The translations under genes and the position numbers were made by a program. Shown here in pieces: positions 29,031-41,643 of a stretch of DNA of 64,000 bases. The notes under the pieces were generated by a model. The model had not been told where the DNA came from, searched no databases, and saw only the letters and a program-made list of their open reading frames with translations. The first letter of the stretch is position 1; the number at the start of each line of letters is the position of its first letter. Source of the stretch: Paracoccus aminovorans (GTDB lineage: Bacteria; Pseudomonadota; Alphaproteobacteria; Rhodobacterales; Rhodobacteraceae); contig NZ_KQ955208.1 in the NCBI RefSeq assembly GCF_001546115.1, positions 836,977-900,976 on the forward strand, written 5' to 3'.

Positions 29031-30989
29031 TCAGGCGGCGGCCTCCTCGGGCTCGACCAGCGCCACGATGTCCATCATGATGCGATTGAGCTCGAAGTCC
29101 TTGGGCGTATAGACGCGGGCCACGCCCATCTGCCGCAGCCGCGCCGCATCGTCGTCGGGGATGATGCCGCCGACGACCACCGGCACATGCACCAGGCCCG
29201 CCGCGCGCATGCGCGCCATCAGATCCTCGATCAGCGGCAGGTGGCTGCCCGACAGGATCGAGAGGCCGACGATATGGGCGTCCTGCTCTCCCGCGCGGGC
29301 GACGATCTGCTCGGGTGTCAGGCGGATGCCCTCATAGGTGATGTCCATGCCGCAGTCGCGGGCGCGGAAGGCGATCTGCTCGGCGCCGTTGGAATGGCCG
29401 TCGAGGCCCGGCTTGCCGACCAGGAACTTCAGCCGCCGGCCCAGGCGCTGGCTGACCGCATCCACCGCCTCGCGGATCGGCTCCAGCCCCTCGGTGCGGT
29501 TCGAGGGCGATTGCGACACGCCCGTGGGCCCGCGATATTCGCCATGCACCTGGCGCATGACCTGGGCCCATTCGCCGGTGGTGGCGCCGGCCTTGGCAGC
29601 GGCGATGGAAAACGGCATCACGTTCTGGCCCCTCTGCGCGGCATCGCGCAGCGCGACGAGAGCGGCCTCGACGGCCGCTTCGTCGCGAGCCCGCCGCCAG
29701 GCGTCCAGCCTGGCAATCTGGTCCTGCTCGACCGCCGGATCGACGACCATGATGCCGCCGTCGCCCGCCGTCAGCGGCGAAGGCTCGCCCTGCTGCCAGC
29801 GATTGACGCCGACCACCACGGTCTCGTTCGCCTCGATCCGGTTCAGCCGCGCGGCGTTCGATTCGACCAGCCGCGACTTCATGTATTCGATGGCGGCGAT
29901 GGCGCCGCCCATCTCGTCCAGCGTCGCGAGCTCGGAGCGCGCGCCGGCCTTCAGCTCCTCGACCTTGGCGGCGATGGCCGGGTTGCCGTCGAACAGGTCG
30001 CCGTATTCCAGCAGGTCGGTCTCATAGGCGACGATCTGCTGCATCCTCAGCGACCATTGCTGGTCCCAGGGCCGCGGCAGGCCCAGCGCCTCGTTCCAGG
30101 CCGGCAGCTGCACGGCGCGGGCGCGGGCGTTCTTCGACAGCACCACGGCCAGCATCTCCAGCAGGATGCGATAGACATTGTTCTCCGGCTGCTGCTCGGT
30201 CAGGCCCAGCGAGTTCACCTGCACGCCATAGCGGAAGCGGCGGTATTTCTCGTCCTCGATGCCGTAGCGCTCGCGGCAGATCTCGTCCCAGAGCTCGGTG
30301 AAGGCGCGCATCTTGCAAAGCTCGGTCACGAAGCGGATGCCGGCGTTCACGAAGAAGGAAATCCGCCCGACCATGGCCGGGAAATCCGCCGGCTCGACCT
30401 TGCCCTTGAGGTCGTCGAGCACCGCGATGCCGGTCGCCAGCGCATAGGCCAGCTCCTGCTCCGGCGTCGCGCCGGCCTCTTGCAGGTGATAGGAGCAGAC
30501 GTTCATCGGGTTCCATTTCGGCAGGTTCCGTGCCGTATAGGCCGCGACGTCGGTGATCATCTTCAGCGAGGGTTTCGGCGGGCAGATATAGGTGCCGCGC
30601 GACAGGTATTCCTTGATAATGTCGTTCTGCACCGTGCCTTGCAGCTTCGTCACATCCGCGCCCTGCTCCTCGGCCACGGCGATATAGAGCGACAGCAGCC
30701 AGGGCGCCGTCGCGTTGATCGTCATCGAGGTGTTCATCTGCTCGAGCGGGATCTGGTCGAAAAGCGCGCGCATGTCGCCCAGGTGGCAGACCGGCACGCC
30801 GACCTTGCCGACCTCGCCCCGCGCCAGCACATGGTCGCTGTCATAGCCGGTCTGGGTCGGCAGGTCGAAGGCCACCGACAGCCCGGTCTGGCCCTTGGCG
30901 AGGTTCGAGCGATAGAGCGCATTCGATTTCTCGGCGGTCGAGTGGCCCGCATAGGTGCGGAAGAGCCAGGGTTTGTCTTTCTCGGCCAC
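29031..30989 (-). CDS. ecm: Ethylmalonyl-CoA mutase
   Basis: 652 residues, matching MeaA/Ecm length. The N-terminal mutase barrel has FDLPTQTGYDSDH, NTSMTINATAPWLLSLYIAV, DIIKEYLSRGTYICPP and NVCSYHLQEAGATPEQELAY; the C-terminal B12 domain (from about 510) has the DxHxxG motif in GKPGLDGHSNGAEQ. It rearranges (2R)-ethylmalonyl-CoA to methylsuccinyl-CoA in the ethylmalonyl-CoA pathway of acetate/C2 assimilation. The start is GTG at 30989 with AGGGA upstream. Its pathway partner ccr lies 1.3 kb away, divergent. The 257-base gap upstream (to 31246) holds a CTGCGCAA octamer at 31079. Confidence 0.95.
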   Translation of the reverse strand: MAEKDKPWLFRTYAGHSTAEKSNALYRSNLAKGQTGLSVAFDLPTQTGYDSDHVLARGEVGKVGVPVCHLGDMRALFDQIPLEQMNTSMTINATAPWLLSLYIAVAEEQGADVTKLQGTVQNDIIKEYLSRGTYICPPKPSLKMITDVAAYTARNLPKWNPMNVCSYHLQEAGATPEQELAYALATGIAVLDDLKGKVEPADFPAMVGRISFFVNAGIRFVTELCKMRAFTELWDEICRERYGIEDEKYRRFRYGVQVNSLGLTEQQPENNVYRILLEMLAVVLSKNARARAVQLPAWNEALGLPRPWDQQWSLRMQQIVAYETDLLEYGDLFDGNPAIAAKVEELKAGARSELATLDEMGGAIAAIEYMKSRLVESNAARLNRIEANETVVVGVNRWQQGEPSPLTAGDGGIMVVDPAVEQDQIARLDAWRRARDEAAVEAALVALRDAAQRGQNVMPFSIAAAKAGATTGEWAQVMRQVHGEYRGPTGVSQSPSNRTEGLEPIREAVDAVSQRLGRRLKFLVGKPGLDGHSNGAEQIAFRARDCGMDITYEGIRLTPEQIVARAGEQDAHIVGLSILSGSHLPLIEDLMARMRAAGLVHVPVVVGGIIPDDDAARLRQMGVARVYTPKDFELNRIMMDIVALVEPEEAAA

Positions 30990-31246
30990 GGGATTCCCTC
31001 GCAAGATTATTACGACGCGACAAGCGATAGCGTAACATTCCTGCGCCGTCAATTCGCCGCATTGCAGAAAGAACCATGCTGCGCAACGACTGCGCATGTG
31101 ATGAATCGGCAGGCGATCAAGGCTGTCGCGGCAAGGCCCTTCGCCACGACAGGCGCCGTGCAGAGGTGGGACCGGTTCTGGCTTTGACGATCAATGCGCC
31201 TGGAGCCTAAGGTGTCGGCCATGCAGACGAACGAGGGGCAAGACGG

Positions 31247-32116
31247 ATGCCGATGACGCGCCGGGCGGCGCTGGCGCTGCTGGCCGGGCTGATGGCGGGG
31301 CCGGCGCGGGCCGGGCCGGGGCTGGTCGATCTGGCCTATTCCCCAGCCTCGCCGCGCAACCGGCTGGACGTGCACCTGCCCGAGGGCGACGGGCCGTTTC
31401 CCTGGCTTCTGGACCTGCACGGCGGCGGTTTCCTGGCCGGCGACAAGCGCAGCCTGCCGGTCCCGGCGCAGGTGCTGGCGCGGGGCATCGCCGTGGTGCG
31501 GATGAACTATCGCCTGTCGCACCAGGCGCTGTGGCCGGCGCAGGAGCAGGACGTGCTGGCGGCGCTGGATTTCCTGCACCGGCGCGGGCCGGAGCTGGGG
31601 CTGATCCCGGACCGGATGGCGCTGGGCGGGCGCAGCGCCGGGGCGTTCCTGGCGGTCTCGGCGGCGCTGACCCTGGCCGAGACCGGGCGGGCGCCGCGCG
31701 CGGTGGTGGATTTCTATGGCCCGATGGATTTCGGCAGCATGGATGCCGACATGGCCCGCCTGGGCCGCAAGGTGCGGCGCGCCCCGGCCGATTCGGCGCG
31801 CAGCGTCGAATCGCTGCTGGTCGGCTATCCGGTCGGCGCGCGCCGGGCCGAGGCCACCGCGCTGTCGCCGGTCGGCCGGCTGGGCGCCATGCCGCCCGGA
31901 CGGCACCTGCCGCCGCTGATGATCCGGCACGGCGCGCAGGACAGCATCGTTTCGGCCGGCCAGGCCGAGCGGCTGCGCCGGGCCTGGAAGGCCGCGGACC
32001 CGCATGCCGAGATCGACTTCGCCCTGCTGCCGCACGAAGGCCATGGCACCGCCGCCTTCGGCCGGGACGCCGTGCTGCGCCCGCTGGCGGATTTCCTGGC
32101 GCGGCATCTGGCCTGA
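31247..32116 (+). CDS. Secreted alpha/beta hydrolase (esterase-like)
   Basis: 289 residues. A signal peptide with twin Arg (MTRRAALALLAGLMAGPARA) is followed by an alpha/beta fold: oxyanion HGGGFLAGDKRS, nucleophile elbow GGRSAGAFLAV (Ser in GxSxG), RHGAQDSIV with the acid Asp and LPHEGHGTAAF with the catalytic His. The fold is like HSL-type carboxylesterases. The Met at 31253 is an alternative start. Sitting between ecm and ccr it may share their regulation, but no link to the pathway is shown. Confidence 0.85.
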   Translation: MPMTRRAALALLAGLMAGPARAGPGLVDLAYSPASPRNRLDVHLPEGDGPFPWLLDLHGGGFLAGDKRSLPVPAQVLARGIAVVRMNYRLSHQALWPAQEQDVLAALDFLHRRGPELGLIPDRMALGGRSAGAFLAVSAALTLAETGRAPRAVVDFYGPMDFGSMDADMARLGRKVRRAPADSARSVESLLVGYPVGARRAEATALSPVGRLGAMPPGRHLPPLMIRHGAQDSIVSAGQAERLRRAWKAADPHAEIDFALLPHEGHGTAAFGRDAVLRPLADFLARHLA

Positions 32117-32199
32117 GCGCAAGCACCGGGATTTGCTGCCGCATCGCGGCGTGGCCCTGGCGAAAACGACAGAATATTACAAATTCTGCATCTGCGATG

Positions 32200-32228
32200 T
32201 TGCAATATTGCGCAGCCATTCGTAAAAC
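32200..32228 (+). promoter_or_regulatory. Putative promoter of ccr
   Basis: TTGCAA (32200-32205), a 17-base spacer and TAAAAC (32223-32228) fit a sigma70-type promoter 66 bases before the ccr ATG, in an AT-rich island. TTGCGCAG (32208-32215) lies inside the spacer and is the complement of the CTGCGCAA found upstream of ecm, a possible shared operator. Confidence 0.4.
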
Positions 32229-32293
32229 AGGCCCTGCACCCCGCGTCGATTCTGCGCCGCGGCACGAGGAACGCGCAGCAAGAGGAAAGCAAG

Positions 32294-33583
32294 ATGGCCC
32301 TGGACCAACCGACCCCGATCGCGCCCTATGATGCGCCGGAAAAGGACCTCTATGAGATCGGCGAGATGCCGCCCCTGGGCTACGTCCCCAAAGAGATGTA
32401 TGCTTGGGCGATCCGGCGCGAGCGGCATGGCGAGCCCGACAAGGCCATGCAGGTCGAGGTGGTCGAGACGCCGCCGATCGACAGCAACGAGGTGCTGGTC
32501 CTGGTGATGGCGGCGGGCGTCAACTACAACGGCATCTGGGCCGGCCTCGGCGTGCCGATCAGCCCCTTCGACGGCCATGGCGCGCCCTATCACATCGCGG
32601 GTTCCGACGCCTCGGGCATCGTCTGGGCGGTGGGCGACAAGGTCAAGAACTGGAAGGTCGGCGACGAGGTCGTCATCCATTGCAACCAGGACGACGGCAA
32701 CGACGAGGAATGCAACGGCGGCGACCCGATGTATTCGCCCAGCCAGCGCATCTGGGGCTATGAGACGCCGGACGGCAGCTTCGCCCAGTTCACCCGCGTG
32801 CAGGCCCAGCAGCTGATGCGCCGCCCGCAGCACCTGACCTGGGAGGAATCGGCCTGCTACACGCTGACGCTGGCCACCGCCTATCGCATGCTGTTCGGGC
32901 ACGAGCCGCATGAGCTGAAGCCGGGCATGAACGTGCTGGTCTGGGGCGCCTCGGGCGGGCTGGGGTCGTTCGCGATCCAGCTGATCAACGCGGCCGGCGC
33001 CAATGCCATCGGCGTGATCTCGGACGAGGACAAGCGCGAATTCGTCATGTCGCTGGGCGCCAAGGGCGTCATCAACCGCAAGGACTTCAAGTGCTGGGGC
33101 CAGCTGCCCACGGTGAACACCCCGGAATACAAGGAGTGGTTCACCGAGGCGCGCAAGTTCGGCAAGGCGATCTGGGACATCACCGGCAAGGGCAACAATG
33201 TCGACATCGTCTTCGAGCACCCGGGCGAGGCGACCTTCCCGGTCTCGACCCTGGTCTGCAAGAAGGGCGGCATGGTAGTGATCTGCGCCGGCACCAGCGG
33301 ATTCAACTGCACCTTCGACGTGCGCTACATGTGGATGCACCAGAAGCGCCTGCAGGGCTCGCACTTCGCGCATCTGAAGCAGGCGTCGGCCGCGAACAAG
33401 CTGATGCTCGAGCGCCGCATCGACCCCTGCATGTCCGAGGTCTTCCCCTGGGCCGAGATCCCGGCGGCGCATGTCAAGATGCTGCGCAACGAACACAAGC
33501 CCGGCAACATGGCCGTGCTGGTGCAGGCCCCCGTCACCGGGCTGCGCACCTTCGAGGACGCGCTGGAAGCCGGCCGGCGCTGA
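32294..33583 (+). CDS. ccrA: Crotonyl-CoA carboxylase/reductase
   Basis: 429 residues. MDR fold with the long Ccr-specific N-terminus (YVPKEMYAWAIRRERHGEPD), GVPISPFDGHGAPYHIAGSD, NADPH-binding WGASGGLGSFAIQLINAAGA and the CO2/CoA-site region FEHPGEATFPVSTLVCKKGG. It reductively carboxylates crotonyl-CoA to (2S)-ethylmalonyl-CoA, the first dedicated step of the ethylmalonyl-CoA pathway. Purine-rich site GAGGAAAGCAAG precedes the ATG. Confidence 0.97.
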   Translation: MALDQPTPIAPYDAPEKDLYEIGEMPPLGYVPKEMYAWAIRRERHGEPDKAMQVEVVETPPIDSNEVLVLVMAAGVNYNGIWAGLGVPISPFDGHGAPYHIAGSDASGIVWAVGDKVKNWKVGDEVVIHCNQDDGNDEECNGGDPMYSPSQRIWGYETPDGSFAQFTRVQAQQLMRRPQHLTWEESACYTLTLATAYRMLFGHEPHELKPGMNVLVWGASGGLGSFAIQLINAAGANAIGVISDEDKREFVMSLGAKGVINRKDFKCWGQLPTVNTPEYKEWFTEARKFGKAIWDITGKGNNVDIVFEHPGEATFPVSTLVCKKGGMVVICAGTSGFNCTFDVRYMWMHQKRLQGSHFAHLKQASAANKLMLERRIDPCMSEVFPWAEIPAAHVKMLRNEHKPGNMAVLVQAPVTGLRTFEDALEAGRR

Positions 33584-35092
<1,509 letters not shown>

Positions 35093-35195
35093 GCCAAGGC
35101 GGGTGGGCCGGGATCAGCCGGCCCACCCGCAACCCGCTTGCCAGCCCCCATCACGGCCGCTAATCCGCACGGATGTTTTCGACCGTGAGTTGTCC

Positions 35196-35801
35196 ATGCT
35201 GATCTTCGTCAAGCCCCGGATCGTGCTCTTGTCGGTGCCCAAGACCGGCACCACGGCGCTGGAACAGGCGCTGTCCGAACGCGCCGAGATCGCCTTTCGC
35301 GGCCGCGCCGAGATCAAGCACCTGAACCTGCGGCAATATATCAACAAGATCCGCCCGCTGCTGCATCCCCTGGGCGGGCCGCGTTTCGAGACGGTGGCGG
35401 TGATGCGCGAGCCGCTGGACTGGCTGGGCAGCTGGTATCGTTTTCGCGCCCGCGACGCGCTGATCGGCCGGCCGAACAGCACCGCGCACCTGTCCTTTTC
35501 CCGTTTCGTCGAGGATTACCTGCACCCTGGCGAGCGCCCCAGCCACGCCAATCTGGGCCGGCAGTCGGACTTCCTGATCGACAACGACAACCGCATCGCC
35601 GTCGACCACATCTTCCGCTACGAAGCGATGCCGGCCCTGGTGGATTTCCTGGCCGCGCGCCTGGGCCAGGCGATCACCCTGCCCCGCGTCAATGTCTCGC
35701 CCGAGGCCGCGACCGATCTCGATGCCGAAACCGAAACCCGGCTGCGCACCGCCATGGCGCCGGAATACGCGATCTGGGAACGGGCGCGTCAGGCGCCGTA
35801 A
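35196..35801 (+). CDS. Sulfotransferase-like protein
   Basis: 201 residues. The PAPS-binding loop VPKTGTTALEQALSER (about 14-29) and VAVMREPLDWLGSWYRFR (the 3'-phosphate loop) mark a sulfotransferase-family fold of short type. The acceptor is unknown; in marine and soil alphaproteobacteria such genes often act on surface glycans. Its last 13 bases overlap the end of the convergent Coq10-like gene. Confidence 0.8.
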   Translation: MLIFVKPRIVLLSVPKTGTTALEQALSERAEIAFRGRAEIKHLNLRQYINKIRPLLHPLGGPRFETVAVMREPLDWLGSWYRFRARDALIGRPNSTAHLSFSRFVEDYLHPGERPSHANLGRQSDFLIDNDNRIAVDHIFRYEAMPALVDFLAARLGQAITLPRVNVSPEAATDLDAETETRLRTAMAPEYAIWERARQAP

Positions 35802-36241
35802 AGCGCGCGGGCCCGGTCCTCGAAGGCGCGGACGATGCGGCTCATCGCCTCGCCGAAGACCACGCCGATGACCTTGCCGAGGATGGCGTTGCGGAATTCG
35901 AAATCGACGAAGAATTCGACCTTGCAGCCGCCTTCGGGCAGGTCGGCGAAACTCCAGCCGCTGCGCAGGTATTTGAACGGCCCGTCCAGATATTCGGTGT
36001 CGATGCGCCTGCCGGCCGGCCACAGCGTCACGCGGCTGCCGAAACGCTCGCGAAAAACCTTGAAGCTGATGACCAGATCGGCCTCGATCACCTGGCTGCC
36101 GCCCTCGCCCGGGCGACGGGCGCGGATGCGGGCGGCGGAATTCCAGGGCAGGAACTCGGGGTATCTTTCGATATCGGCCACCAGCGCATACATCTGGTCG
36201 GCGGTATAGGGCAGGATGCGGCTGTCGCTGTGCTGAGGCAA
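35789..36241 (-). CDS. Coq10-like START domain protein (ubiquinone-binding, RatA family)
   Basis: 150 residues. LPYTADQMYALVADIERYPE, FLPWNSAARI and GCKVEFFVDFEFRNAILG fit the Coq10/RatA START-like lipid-binding family, which in alphaproteobacteria is thought to help deliver ubiquinone. The name RatA (toxin) applied to E. coli homologues should not be carried over. The 3' end overlaps the sulfotransferase gene tail to tail by 13 bases. Confidence 0.88.
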   Translation of the reverse strand: MPQHSDSRILPYTADQMYALVADIERYPEFLPWNSAARIRARRPGEGGSQVIEADLVISFKVFRERFGSRVTLWPAGRRIDTEYLDGPFKYLRSGWSFADLPEGGCKVEFFVDFEFRNAILGKVIGVVFGEAMSRIVRAFEDRARALYGA

Positions 36242-36296
36242 GACGTGGTCCCGGGCGGTTTTCCGTTTCGGCGATCCCTAGCAAAGGAAGGGGCGC

Positions 36297-36485
36297 ATGA
36301 ACAACCTCCTCTGGCTGATCCGGGCATCGCGCTGGGCGCGCAACCCGCCCAGCGCGCGGATGGTCAAGCTGGTGCTGGCCATCGTCGCGCTGGGCTTGGT
36401 GCTGGTGGGCCTGGAACATTTCGGCCTCTGGCCCGACTGGGCGACCATGGACCGGCCGCGCGGCATGCCCCGCATCCGGCCCTGA
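36297..36485 (+). CDS. Small single-span membrane protein
   Basis: 62 residues with one span (VKLVLAIVALGLVLVGLEHF) between a basic N-terminus and a Pro/Arg-rich end (MDRPRGMPRIRP). AAAGGAAGGGG lies upstream of the ATG. It looks like a conserved small protein of Rhodobacterales; function unknown. Divergent from the Coq10-like gene. Confidence 0.7.
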   Translation: MNNLLWLIRASRWARNPPSARMVKLVLAIVALGLVLVGLEHFGLWPDWATMDRPRGMPRIRP

Positions 36486-36491
36486 CCGCCC

Positions 36492-36580
36492 GGCTTCTTT
36501 GCTCCGCAAATACCCCTGCGGCCGCGCCGCCCGCGGCACCGCCCGCGCCTTTCACCGTTTGCCAAATACTCCGGCAGCGG
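36492..36580 (+). repeat. Two direct copies of the dispersed CAAATACyCC motif
   Basis: CTTCTTTGCTCCGCAAATACCCCTGCGGC (quoted in parts: TTCTTTGCTCCGCAAATACC, then CCTGCGGC) at about 36491-36520 and TTTCACCGTTTGCCAAATAC, then TCCGGCAGCGGC at about 36550-36580. Both face the same way, between the small membrane gene and the convergent metallopeptidase gene. Confidence 0.7.
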
Positions 36581-36604
36581 CGCCATGCGCGCGGGCCGGC
36601 CGGC

Positions 36605-37453
36605 CTACATCCCGGCCGCCTTGAACGTGTCGCACTGCGCCATCTGCCCGGAGCTGAAGCCGCGCTTGAACCATTCCTGCCGCTGCGCGCTCGACCCATG
36701 GGTAAAGGCATCGGGCATCGGCGCGCGGCCGGCCTTTTCCATCAGCGTGTCGTCGCCCACGGCGGCGGCGGCATTGATCGCCTCGTCGATGTCGCCCTCG
36801 TCGATGCTGTTGAACTGCTGGCTGGCGTGGCTGGCCCAGACCCCGGCGAAGCAATCCGCCTGCAATTCGGTCAGCACCGAGATCCGGTTCGCCGTTGCCT
36901 GGTTCGACTGCTGGCGGGCCTGCATGGTCTGGCTCAGGATGCCGAGCTGGTTCTGGACATGGTGGCCGACCTCATGCGCGATGACATAGGCATAGGCGAA
37001 GTCGCCGCCCGCGCCCATCTTCTGGCTCATGGTGCGGAAGAAATCGGTGTCGAGATAGATCTTGCGGTCGTTCGGGCAATAGAACGGCCCCATGGCCGAT
37101 TGCGCCGTGCCGCAGGCCGAGCTGTCGATGCCCGAGAACATCACCAGCCCCGGGTCGGCATATTGCTCGCCCGCCTGTTCGGGCAGGACGCGGGCCCAGA
37201 CCTCCTCGGTATCGGCCAGCACCACGCTGACGAACTGGCCCGATTCCTTCTCCTCGGCGGTCAGCTCACGCGGCTCGCCCGATTGGCTGCCCTGGTCCAG
37301 CCCGCCGACGATGGGCGAGATGTCGATGCCGAAGAAATAGCCCACCGCCAGAATCGCCAGCATCCCGACGATGCCGACGCCCCCGGCGCCCGCCCGGCCC
37401 ATGCCGCGCCGGTCCTCGACATTGCGGCTGCCGCGTCTGCCCCGCCATTCCAT
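36605..37453 (-). CDS. Neutral zinc metallopeptidase (YpfJ family)
   Basis: 282 residues. One membrane span near the N-terminus (about 27-44, VGIVGMLAILAVGYFFGI), then a periplasmic domain with ACGTAQSAMGPFYCPNDRKI (disulfide candidates), the zinc site AYVIAHEVGHHVQN (HExxH), LQADCFAGVWAS and a C-terminal SSAQRQEWFKRGF. Substrate unknown. The start at 37453 follows GGGAGGGG closely. Confidence 0.9.
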   Translation of the reverse strand: MEWRGRRGSRNVEDRRGMGRAGAGGVGIVGMLAILAVGYFFGIDISPIVGGLDQGSQSGEPRELTAEEKESGQFVSVVLADTEEVWARVLPEQAGEQYADPGLVMFSGIDSSACGTAQSAMGPFYCPNDRKIYLDTDFFRTMSQKMGAGGDFAYAYVIAHEVGHHVQNQLGILSQTMQARQQSNQATANRISVLTELQADCFAGVWASHASQQFNSIDEGDIDEAINAAAAVGDDTLMEKAGRAPMPDAFTHGSSAQRQEWFKRGFSSGQMAQCDTFKAAGM

Positions 37454-37615
37454 CGCACCCCTCCCGCCGGCGGCCGCGCCGGTCAAATCGCCGTCATGCC
37501 AGCTTTATCCAAAGCCCTGCCCGGCGCAACACCGACGCGGGCCCGACAGTTCCGCCGCCCCCTTGACAGTTCCGGCCCGGCCCCGCAGCACGGGGCGCAA
37601 ACGAAGGGGGCGGGC

Positions 37616-38212
37616 ATGTTCGACTGGGTGGTTTCGACGATCGAAAGCTGGGGCTATCTGGGCGTCTGGGCGCTGATGGTGGCCGAGAACGTCTTTCCGC
37701 CCATCCCGTCCGAGGTCATCATGCCGCTGGCGGGCTTCCTCGCCGGCGCGGGCAAGCTGTCGCTGACGCTGACCATCCTGGTCGGCACGCTCGGCTCGGT
37801 CCTGGGCACGCTGATGTGGTATTGCGTCGGGTTGTGGTTCGGCGAAGAGCGGCTGAAGCGCTTCGCCGCCCGCCACGGCCGGCTCTTGACCCTGTCGCCC
37901 GGCGACATCGAGGCGGCGCATGACTGGTTCCAGCGCCACGGCGCCATGGCGGTGTTCTTCGGCCGCATGATCCCGGCGATCCGCACGCTGATCTCGGTCC
38001 CGGCCGGGCTGGCGCGGATGCCGTTGTGGAAGTTCCTGGCCTATACCACGGCGGGCAGCGCGCTCTGGACCGGGGTGCTGACCTTTGCCGGGCTGATGCT
38101 GCATGAAAATTATGCGCTGGTCGCCCACTGGATCGACCCGCTGTCGAAACTGGTCGTGGTCACGGTCGTGGCGGTCTATGTCTGGCGGGTGATCCGCTGG
38201 AAGCCGCATTGA
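37616..38212 (+). CDS. DedA family membrane protein
   Basis: 198 residues with four to five spans. MVAENVFPPIPSEVIMPLAG and FFGRMIPAIRTLISVPAGLA are the conserved E...PxPxE and G[FR]xxPxxR patterns of DedA proteins, which are thought to flip phospholipids or undecaprenyl phosphate. GAAGGGGG precedes the ATG. Two GACAGTTCCG repeats lie just upstream (37545 and 37564). Confidence 0.92.
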   Translation: MFDWVVSTIESWGYLGVWALMVAENVFPPIPSEVIMPLAGFLAGAGKLSLTLTILVGTLGSVLGTLMWYCVGLWFGEERLKRFAARHGRLLTLSPGDIEAAHDWFQRHGAMAVFFGRMIPAIRTLISVPAGLARMPLWKFLAYTTAGSALWTGVLTFAGLMLHENYALVAHWIDPLSKLVVVTVVAVYVWRVIRWKPH

Positions 38213-38266
38213 CGCTCACGCATTTGGCACTTGCCGAGCGCGCGCCGCCGGCCTAACCCAAGGCGC

Positions 38267-38761
38267 ATGAACGGATTTCCAAGCAAATCGCTGGCCGCCG
38301 TGGCCGGCGCAGGATCGGCCGCGCTGCTGGCGGCGGCGCTGACCTTCCAGTCGCTGGGCTATGCGCCCTGCGAGCTTTGCATCCTGCAGCGCTGGCCGCA
38401 TCTTGCCGCCGCGATCATCGGCGGGCTGATCTGGTTTCTGGGCTGGCGGCGCTGGCTCGCGTTCCTGGGCCTGCTGGCGGCGCTTTGCGCCACCGGCTTC
38501 GCGATCTACCACGCCGGGGTCGAGCTGAAACTCTGGGCCGGGCCGCAGCATTGCGCGGGCGGGGTCTCGGGCCTGGCGCAGCTGTCGACGCAGGACCTGA
38601 TGGCCGCCATCGAGGCGGCGCCGCTGGTGCGCTGCGACCAGGTGGCCTGGAGCCTGTTCGGCATCTCGATGGCCGGCTGGAACGCGATCTGCTCGGCGGC
38701 GCTCTCGGGCCTGTGGCTGGCCTCGGTCCGGGGCCGCAACCGCGTTCCCGGCACCGCCTGA
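38267..38761 (+). CDS. dsbB: Disulfide bond formation protein B
   Basis: 164 residues, four spans. The first periplasmic loop has PCELCILQRWPH (CxxC, quinone-reactive) and the second the QHCAGG...VRCDQ pair, the complete DsbB set. It re-oxidises DsbA and passes electrons to ubiquinone. No dsbA is adjacent. It lies 54 bases after dedA. Confidence 0.92.
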   Translation: MNGFPSKSLAAVAGAGSAALLAAALTFQSLGYAPCELCILQRWPHLAAAIIGGLIWFLGWRRWLAFLGLLAALCATGFAIYHAGVELKLWAGPQHCAGGVSGLAQLSTQDLMAAIEAAPLVRCDQVAWSLFGISMAGWNAICSAALSGLWLASVRGRNRVPGTA

Positions 38762-38833
38762 GGGCCGCTAAAGATTGCACCGGCTGCTGGTATGGGATAG
38801 ACCGTCACCCAACAAGATGTTGAGGCGAACCCC

Positions 38834-41584
<2,751 letters not shown>

Positions 41585-41643
41585 GCGACCGCAAATCAGC
41601 GGGCTGGGGCGCCCTGCCCCGGCCCTCACCAACGGGGACGGCA

